Shown here one piece after another: positions 1 to 4,353 of a DNA stretch of 5,335 nucleotides. The stretch comes from Treponema sp. GTDB lineage: Bacteria > Spirochaetota > Spirochaetia > Treponematales > Breznakiellaceae. Below the pieces are notes generated by a model, which worked only from the letters and a program-made list of their open reading frames with translations, made no database searches and was not told the origin of the DNA. Numbering within the stretch: position 1 is the stretch's first letter; each line of letters opens with the position of its first letter. A program made the translations under genes and the position numbers. Location: NCBI GenBank assembly GCA_031290325.1, contig JAITNU010000009.1, positions 1 to 5,335 on the forward strand. The letters are read 5' to 3'.

Positions 1-198
1 CTCGTTGACAATGGTTATGTCAAGAGGTTCTATAAGGGCCTTGCGGGACGGCAGGACTTACCGGAACGGTATGATTTGATGTGGCGCCGGTACAATGATT
101 TTTACAGCGGTATTATGACCGGTCTGACCTTGGTGTGTTTATCTGAATTTGTGCCTAAACTGAAACTCTACGAACTCTGGACCACAATACAACAATAA
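1..198 (+). CDS. C-terminal fragment of an unrecognised protein
   Basis: Frame 1 is open from the left edge for 65 codons and ends at TAA 196-198, so the gene starts outside the window. The visible tail begins LVDNGYVKRFYKGLAGRQ and ends YELWTTIQQ. The first half is charged and aromatic, with many Arg, Tyr and Asp. The segment from about residue 38 to 55 is moderately hydrophobic but carries a Glu and Pro, so a membrane segment is not convincing. No catalytic motif is visible and I cannot assign a family. That it is a real gene is supported by its ending 29 bases before a well-formed terminator on the same strand. It converges on the radical SAM gene. Confidence 0.6.
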   Translation, partial: LVDNGYVKRFYKGLAGRQDLPERYDLMWRRYNDFYSGIMTGLTLVCLSEFVPKLKLYELWTTIQQ

Positions 199-227
199 CG
201 CTTTCAAAGCAATACCGTTTACAACAC

Positions 228-258
228 AAAGACTCGTCATCAGGCGGGTCTTTTTTTT
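228..258 (+). terminator. Rho-independent terminator of the left-edge gene
   Basis: Positions 228-236 (aaagactcg) pair with 245-253 (cgggtcttt) as a 9-bp stem with one G.U pair and an 8-base loop. A run of eight T follows at 251-258. The wobble pair forms only in the + transcript; on the opposite strand that position is a C/A mismatch and the tail is only loosely T-rich. This fixes the orientation as + and assigns it to the gene ending at 198. It may still stop some transcripts arriving from the converging gene. Confidence 0.85.
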
Positions 259-305
259 GGCGTACCTGGCATTGGGAATAATTTTACTGCACAATTCCCT
301 TGCCG

Positions 306-346
306 AAACGGAGATACCGGTCCTGCGACAGCGGGTTCCGTTTTTT
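306..346. terminator. Possible second stem at the convergent gene ends
   Basis: AAACGGA (306-312) pairs perfectly with TCCGTTT (337-343). Inside, CCG 317-319 can pair with CGG 332-334, and CTG/CAG can form a small hairpin at 323-331. On the + strand the stem runs into six T (341-346), which fits a back-up terminator for the gene ending at 198. On the - strand the stem begins a few bases after the radical SAM stop codon but is followed by only three T, so there it would be a 3'-end stabilising stem or a weak terminator. Orientation and function are unresolved. Confidence 0.35.
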
Positions 347-347
347 A

Positions 348-2735
348 TTAATATTCCGGGTAAAGCTTCCGGTATACGGTAAAATAGGATGCACCCTGCT
401 CTGGATCATGGGTATCCTTTGCCAGGACGGAACGCCGTGTCAACCCGAAAACCGAGCCTTCAGGCCCGATTCTTGACTGGCGGTATTTCTTTTCATCCCC
501 GGCTTTTACCAAATCATCCTCCTGGGAATCCCCATTTTTATATGAACATCCCCATAATAATGAAGAAAGGGAGTGTTTTTTTGCCCCCAGGGGAATCGTT
601 ACATTCATAACGTCCCCGATGCGTATTCCTTCGGGAAGAGTGGTATTCATCGCTTGTTTAAAGGGTTCCCCGGCAAAAAAAACGTCTGTGTCAATGGCCG
701 CCATTTCAGCTTCCGCCTCAATTCCAATAGATAAGGGCGCGGCAATCTCCAGCCGCGGCAGGGGATTGAAGCCCTGGGAATAGAGAACCGGAATCCCGGC
801 GCGGATCAGGGCCATGGAAAAGAGTTCCACCAGGGCTAAATGCGGCTGAAAAACCGCGCTGTCCTGCTTGGTAAAGGCAAAAAGAATCCGCCAGGTGGGA
901 GGCTCCCCGTTCTTTACCGAAGTTTCAGGTTCTATACCCGAACCAAGGGGAAGCACCGTAGCATGGGACGTATTTTCGATAACCCGGTTCTCAGTACCAC
1001 ATATCCCACAGGAATGGGTACATTTTTCTTGACATGCCGCGGTCAGCGTACCTGATTCAGATTTGAGACATTCGGTTTTCAGGTACTTGAGGGAAATTCC
1101 CGGCTCAATGCTATGCCAGGGCAATGGAACATCGGGACTGCGCGGGCCAGTGATTTCCTCTATCAGGGCTTTGTGGGTTTCAAACAAAGAACGCCACACT
1201 GCTTTCTGGAAAAATTCACTCCACGCGTCAAGGCGGCATCCCTTTTGGTAGGCTTCCTCAATAAGTACCCCGACCCGTTCGTCCCCCCGGCTGATAAGCC
1301 CTTCAATGCTTGAAACAAAGGGATCCTGGATACCTACCTTGTGGCCCAGGGCTTTGAGTTTGAAGCGGATATACCCCAGTTTTTTACCAGCCCCCTCCTC
1401 GTCAATCTGGGCCATCCATTGATAGGGGGTGTGGGGCTTAGGGACAAAGGTTCCCGCATTGATATTGAAGTGCATACCGGTCCGGCGGGCGATTTCCAGG
1501 ATAAAATTGACGATTTCAAGTTCTTCCTTCGAATCAGCCGCGTCAAGACCCACCGGGAGGCCGATCATAAAATAAAACTTTGCCCCCCGCCAGCCGTTTT
1601 TCCGGGCTTCCTGTAATATGGCGCTGACCATATTCAGGGAAACATCCTTGTTTATGGCAAGCTGCCATGCGTCAACCGGGGTTTCCACCGCAAAGGTCAG
1701 GCCGCTTTTCCTGGTTTCCGAGATTTTTCCCAGCAAGGGGAGGGAAAAGGTGGAAACCTTCAGCGACGGGAGTTGAAAGGAAATGTGCCGGGCAGCGTAG
1801 GTTTGATTTAAAGAATCAACCAGTTCATTAAGGCGCCTATAGTCCCCGGTTGAAAGGGAAGACAGGCTTATTGTTCGGTAGCCCCCATCTGTAATAAAAG
1901 CAGCGGCTTCCTGTTCTATGGTTTCGGCGCTTTTCTGCCGCATGGGCCGGTACCAGTACCCGGCATGACAAAAACGGCAGCCGTTAGGACAGCCCCGCAT
2001 GATTTCCACTGCCCCGTGGTGCTGCACCACCTTCATGCTGGGAACAGGATACACCGCCGCAGAAGCCTCCCGTGTGGCAAAATGAACATCCATAGCCCGT
2101 TTCACCCCTTCCTTCCCCCCAGTCCATACCGAAGGATGGGCGACGACGCGGTCCAGCAATGCCGTTCTCCCCTCTTCTGCCTTTTTCAGGGCCAGCAACT
2201 GCTTGGTCAACTCAAAGAAACCACCCTCAGCCTCTCCAATCCAGAAGGCATCAATGAAGCGGCTATAGGGGAGCGGATTCGAAACGCAAGGCCCCCCCAT
2301 GATCACGATGGGGTGCGCTGCTGTCCGTTCTGAGGCATGAAGCGGAATAGATGCGGCCTCAAGCATGGTAAGGACCCCGGTAATCCCCAGTTCATAGCCC
2401 AGGGTAAACAAGAGGACATCGCAGTCGCCCAGGCTGATGCCGGTATCAAGCCCGTACAAGGGGATAGCCTGTTCCCGGAGCAGCCCCTCAAAATCCGGGG
2501 CAGGTGCAAAAGCCCGGTCGCAGGAGATCCCCGCAATCTGATTAAGTCCATTATAGAGTATTCTGAGGGCCTGATTGGACATGCCGATTTCATACAGGTC
2601 GGGAAAGGCGATGAGCATCTGGAGTGTGGCCTCTCGCCTAGCAAGACGGCCATATTCACCGCCCACATAGCGGCTGGGTTTTTCAACCTGCAAGAGCAGT
2701 TTTCCCAGATCTTTCACGGGGTTAATGTAGGTCAT
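348..2735 (-). CDS. B12-binding-like/radical SAM protein fused to DUF2344 (TIGR03960 plus TIGR03936 type)
   Basis: The 795-residue protein is a fusion. Residues about 38-190 look like a cobalamin-binding-type domain with the family signature PDLYEIGMSN (45-54), but without the DxHxxG motif that supplies a cobalt ligand. Residues about 235-480 are a radical SAM barrel with CX3CX2C (C249, C253, C256), which should bind a 4Fe-4S cluster and S-adenosylmethionine. A second Cys group follows (C568, C572, C576, C579). From about residue 615 a DUF2344 domain begins, with SQGFNPLPRLEIAAPLSIGI at 653-672, and runs to the ordinary-looking end YFTVYRKLYPEY. The substrate is unknown for this family. No signal peptide or membrane segment is seen, so it is probably cytosolic. 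The ATG at 2733-2735 is chosen because AAGGAG lies 9 bases upstream. In many bacteria the two parts are separate neighbouring genes, often near RNase E/G and rplU/rpmA; here they are fused and stand alone. It is divergent from the tRNA-Pro gene. Confidence 0.9.
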   Translation of the reverse strand: MTYINPVKDLGKLLLQVEKPSRYVGGEYGRLARREATLQMLIAFPDLYEIGMSNQALRILYNGLNQIAGISCDRAFAPAPDFEGLLREQAIPLYGLDTGISLGDCDVLLFTLGYELGITGVLTMLEAASIPLHASERTAAHPIVIMGGPCVSNPLPYSRFIDAFWIGEAEGGFFELTKQLLALKKAEEGRTALLDRVVAHPSVWTGGKEGVKRAMDVHFATREASAAVYPVPSMKVVQHHGAVEIMRGCPNGCRFCHAGYWYRPMRQKSAETIEQEAAAFITDGGYRTISLSSLSTGDYRRLNELVDSLNQTYAARHISFQLPSLKVSTFSLPLLGKISETRKSGLTFAVETPVDAWQLAINKDVSLNMVSAILQEARKNGWRGAKFYFMIGLPVGLDAADSKEELEIVNFILEIARRTGMHFNINAGTFVPKPHTPYQWMAQIDEEGAGKKLGYIRFKLKALGHKVGIQDPFVSSIEGLISRGDERVGVLIEEAYQKGCRLDAWSEFFQKAVWRSLFETHKALIEEITGPRSPDVPLPWHSIEPGISLKYLKTECLKSESGTLTAACQEKCTHSCGICGTENRVIENTSHATVLPLGSGIEPETSVKNGEPPTWRILFAFTKQDSAVFQPHLALVELFSMALIRAGIPVLYSQGFNPLPRLEIAAPLSIGIEAEAEMAAIDTDVFFAGEPFKQAMNTTLPEGIRIGDVMNVTIPLGAKKHSLSSLLWGCSYKNGDSQEDDLVKAGDEKKYRQSRIGPEGSVFGLTRRSVLAKDTHDPEQGASYFTVYRKLYPEY

Positions 2736-2744
2736 TGAAATAAT

Positions 2745-2750
2745 CTCCTT
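2745..2750 (-). promoter_or_regulatory. Ribosome binding site of the radical SAM gene
   Basis: The - strand reads AAGGAG here, 9 bases before the ATG at 2735-2733. It fixes the start codon and contrasts with purA on the other side of the divergent region, which has no such site. Confidence 0.85.
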
Positions 2751-2777
2751 GGGAGCCGTGAAGACCCCTGGTGAGTC

Positions 2778-2806
2778 TTGACAGACTGATATAAATTAAG
2801 TATATT
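2778..2806 (+). promoter_or_regulatory. Sigma-70-type promoter of tRNA-Pro
   Basis: A perfect -35 TTGACA (2778-2783) and a five-of-six -10 TATATT (2801-2806) are separated by exactly 17 bases of AT-rich DNA. Predicted transcription start is near 2813, giving a leader of about 32 bases before the tRNA. Strength close to consensus is what a stable-RNA gene would be expected to have. Confidence 0.8.
2799..2804 (-). promoter_or_regulatory. Possible -10 element for the radical SAM gene
   Basis: The - strand reads TATACT, a five-of-six -10 hexamer. It would start transcription near 2792 and give a leader of about 57 bases to the ATG. No good -35 hexamer is found 16-18 bases upstream, so this is weak. 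It lies on the same bases as the tRNA -10 element on the other strand. Confidence 0.3.
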
Positions 2807-2844
2807 TTAATAAATTACCGTGGCTGATGGAAGCCGTGTTTTTT

Positions 2845-2916
2845 CGGGCAGTAGCGCAGGGGTAGCGCGCTTGGTTCGGGACCAAGAGGTCGTGGGTTCA
2901 AATCTCACTTGCCCGA
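2845..2916 (+). tRNA. tRNA-Pro (anticodon CGG)
   Basis: A complete cloverleaf can be drawn by hand. The acceptor stem is 2845-2851 with 2909-2915 (last pair G.U), starting C1-G72 as bacterial tRNA-Pro usually does. U8 and A9 follow, then a GCGC/GCGC D stem (2854-2857, 2865-2868). The anticodon stem CTTGG/CCAAG encloses loop TTCGGGA (2875-2881) with anticodon CGG at 2877-2879 and G37. A five-base variable loop is followed by T stem GTGGG/CTCAC (one G.U) with loop TTCAAAT (2897-2903). The discriminator is A2916. No CCA is encoded, since TTG follows, so CCA must be added by the nucleotidyltransferase. This tRNA reads CCG only, so another Pro isoacceptor must exist elsewhere in the genome. No clear terminator follows it, so read-through towards purA is possible. 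Confidence 0.95.
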
Positions 2917-2926
2917 TTGTAAGTCT

Positions 2927-2955
2927 TTGGTTGCATTGAGATAGATTATTATACT
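2927..2955 (+). promoter_or_regulatory. Weak candidate promoter between tRNA-Pro and purA
   Basis: TTGGTT (2927-2932) and TATACT (2950-2955) are spaced by 17 bases. The -10 matches five of six and the -35 only the initial TTG. If used, transcription would begin near 2962 and give purA a leader of about 165 bases containing the micro-ORF and hairpins. The alternatives are read-through from the tRNA promoter and the extended -10 next to the purA start. Confidence 0.3.
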
Positions 2956-2991
2956 ACTACTATTGATTATGTCTTTGAGTAATAGGTGAAG

Positions 2992-2997
2992 GGAGGG
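2992..2997 (+). promoter_or_regulatory. Shine-Dalgarno-like GGAGGG before the micro-ORF
   Basis: GGAGGG lies within a longer purine run and is 10 bases before the ATG at 3008. It is the strongest ribosome-binding sequence in the gap, yet it is 129 bases from purA and so cannot serve purA directly. It overlaps a segment that can pair with 3047-3052 or with 3094-3099. Confidence 0.4.
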
Positions 2998-3007
2998 AAA
3001 TATCATA

Positions 3008-3046
3008 ATGCCGCCTGCGGATGCGTGGGGGAAGCCCCAAAAATAA
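3008..3046 (+). CDS. Possible 12-residue leader peptide upstream of purA
   Basis: ATG at 3008 opens a 12-codon frame encoding MPPADAWGKPQK and ending at TAA 3044-3046. The support is a strong purine-rich ribosome binding site at fair spacing and a position inside the putative purA leader. Against it, such short frames arise often by chance, and the coding sequence overlaps a TGGGG/CCCCA hairpin (3026-3039) that may be the real feature. It is out of frame with purA. The Pro-Pro start and the neighbouring tRNA-Pro(CGG), which reads its first Pro codon CCG, are suggestive but unproven. No homologue is recognised. Confidence 0.2.
   Translation: MPPADAWGKPQK
3026..3039 (+). other. Stable small hairpin in the purA upstream region
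   Basis: TGGGG (3026-3030) pairs with CCCCA (3035-3039) around the four-base loop GAAG. It is not followed by a T run on either strand, so it is not a terminator. It sits inside the outer pairing GAAGGG (2988-2993) with CCCTTC (3047-3052), giving a candidate folded leader of about 65 bases. No known riboswitch class is recognised. Confidence 0.4.
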
Positions 3047-3111
3047 CCCTTCCAAACGATTATATGCGAAGTTTGATCCTTGCCTGGTACTAGCCCTCCG
3101 GCCTGGCCCTA

Positions 3112-3120
3112 TGCTAGACT
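3112..3120 (+). promoter_or_regulatory. Extended -10 element placed for leaderless purA transcription
   Basis: TGCTAGACT contains TGn followed by TAGACT, which keeps the three most conserved -10 bases (T, A and final T). The hexamer occupies 3115-3120, so counting standard distances puts +1 at 3127, the A of the purA ATG. No good -35 hexamer is visible at the right distance, which is common for extended -10 promoters. Confidence 0.45.
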
Positions 3121-3126
3121 GCTCCT

Positions 3127-4353
3127 ATGAATGTTGTCGTTATCGGCGCCCAGTGGGGTGATGAAGGGAAAGGTAAGATCGTGGATTATCTGGCCAAAGA
3201 AGCCCAGATAATCGTCCGTTATGCAGGGGGGGCCAATGCGGGGCATACTATTGTCATTGGGGATGAAGAGTACGCCCTCCATCTCATCCCCTCAGGGATT
3301 CTTTATTCTGATAAGATGGTCATCCTTGGGGCCGGGATGGTCATTGATCCAGTGGCCCTGTTCAACGAGTTGGCTATGCTCCGGGACCGGGGTATTGATA
3401 CCACAGGGCGGGTCTTTATTGCTGACCGCGCCCACCTGGTACTGCCCCGGTACATTCAGATCGATAAGGACCGGGATGCGGCCCGGAAGAAGCCTATCGG
3501 TACCACCGGCAGGGGGATTGGGATCACCTATTCCATGAAGAGCGACCGGGATGGGATCCGTATTGCAGACCTTTCCTGGAAAGAGCGGATGGATGGTCTT
3601 GAAGCGACGGACCAGGAATTCCTTGCCCCCTATCGTGAACGTCTTGAGGCCATGGCTATCGACCTTTCAACCTATCTCGTGCATCGCAAGAATGCCCAGG
3701 TCCTCTTTGAAGGCGCCCAGGGCGCTCTCCTGGACCTGGATTTGGGTACCTATCCTTTTGTTTCAAGCGGTATGTCCTGTGCTGCCGGTGCTGCGGTGGG
3801 GGGCTGTGTGGGACCCCGGCGGCTTGACAAGATTCTGGGGGTGTTCAAGGCCTATTCCACACGGGTGGGGAATGGCCCCTTTCCCAGCGAGTTCGACCGC
3901 GATTCCGAAGATGCCCTCTGCCACTTTATCCGGGACACAGGCCGGGAATACGGGGTTACTACGGGCAGGCCCCGTCGATGCGGCTACCTGGACCTCGTGG
4001 CCCTCCGCTATGCCTGCCTCACCAACTCCATTGATTCCTTAGTAATGACCCATCTGGACGTGTACGATACCCTAGATGAGATCAAAGCCTGCATCGCCTA
4101 CCGCATCGGGGACAAGATGGTGGAGACCTTCCCTACTTCCATTGAGGCGCTGAACAACGCCAAGCCGGTGCTGCGTACCTTTTCGGGGTGGAAAAAATCC
4201 CTTTCCAGTTCCCTGACCTACGAGGAATTCCCCGTGGCAGCCATGGAATACATTGAATTCATCGAACGCTTCTGTGAAACCCCTATTGACATTGTCTCGG
4301 TGGGCTATGATCGCAAGGAGACCATCATCAGGAAAAGCCCGTGGACAAAATAA
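3127..4353 (+). CDS. purA: Adenylosuccinate synthetase
   Basis: PurA condenses IMP with aspartate, driven by GTP, to give adenylosuccinate, the first committed step from IMP to AMP in the cytosol. The 408 residues are slightly short of the roughly 430 usual in bacteria but carry the family motifs in order. These are GAQWGDEGKGK (7-17, GTP loop with catalytic D12), GGANAGHT (34-41, catalytic H40), TTGRGIG (126-132), LFEGAQG (193-199), AYSTRVGNGPFPSEF (242-256), GVTTGRPRRCGYLDL (276-290), THLDVYD (308-314) and SVGYDR (391-396). The stretch SGMSCAAG (214-221) departs from the usual SSNTTAGG. The ATG at 3127 is fixed by homology of the first residues and by an in-frame TAG at 3115-3117. No ribosome binding site precedes it. 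The last 13 bases overlap guaA, pointing to a purA-guaA operon. Confidence 0.97.
   Translation: MNVVVIGAQWGDEGKGKIVDYLAKEAQIIVRYAGGANAGHTIVIGDEEYALHLIPSGILYSDKMVILGAGMVIDPVALFNELAMLRDRGIDTTGRVFIADRAHLVLPRYIQIDKDRDAARKKPIGTTGRGIGITYSMKSDRDGIRIADLSWKERMDGLEATDQEFLAPYRERLEAMAIDLSTYLVHRKNAQVLFEGAQGALLDLDLGTYPFVSSGMSCAAGAAVGGCVGPRRLDKILGVFKAYSTRVGNGPFPSEFDRDSEDALCHFIRDTGREYGVTTGRPRRCGYLDLVALRYACLTNSIDSLVMTHLDVYDTLDEIKACIAYRIGDKMVETFPTSIEALNNAKPVLRTFSGWKKSLSSSLTYEEFPVAAMEYIEFIERFCETPIDIVSVGYDRKETIIRKSPWTK
4330..4333 (+). promoter_or_regulatory. Ribosome binding site of guaA inside purA
   Basis: AGGA lies 7 bases before the GTG at 4341, within the last codons of purA. It supports the GTG start and allows translational coupling from purA. 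Confidence 0.6.

Noticed and set aside
2337..2738. Open frames on the plus strand across the radical SAM gene (for example 1965-2333 and 2337-2738)
   Set aside because: They are antisense to a well-supported gene with clear motifs and a good ribosome binding site, and show no ribosome binding sites or domains of their own.
2844..2917. Alternative tRNA boundary with acceptor 2844-2850 paired to 2910-2916
   Set aside because: It gives seven perfect pairs but shifts U8, A14 and the D stem out of register and gives a U discriminator. The frame starting at C2845 keeps C1-G72, U8, A14 and A73, as in bacterial tRNA-Pro.
3026..3046. TGGGG/CCCCA hairpin read as a terminator for tRNA-Pro
   Set aside because: On the + strand it is followed by A-rich, not T-rich, sequence. 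On the - strand the T run precedes rather than follows the stem.
2985..3053. Small SRP RNA (ffs) suggested by the GAAGGGAGGG run
   Set aside because: The conserved SRP domain IV bases (GGTCAGG and GGAAGGAAGCAGCC type) are missing.
2917..3126. Purine-type riboswitch upstream of purA
   Set aside because: The conserved core and loop sequences of guanine/adenine riboswitches are absent, as are recognisable PRPP or ppGpp (ykkC-type) cores. Only generic hairpins are present.
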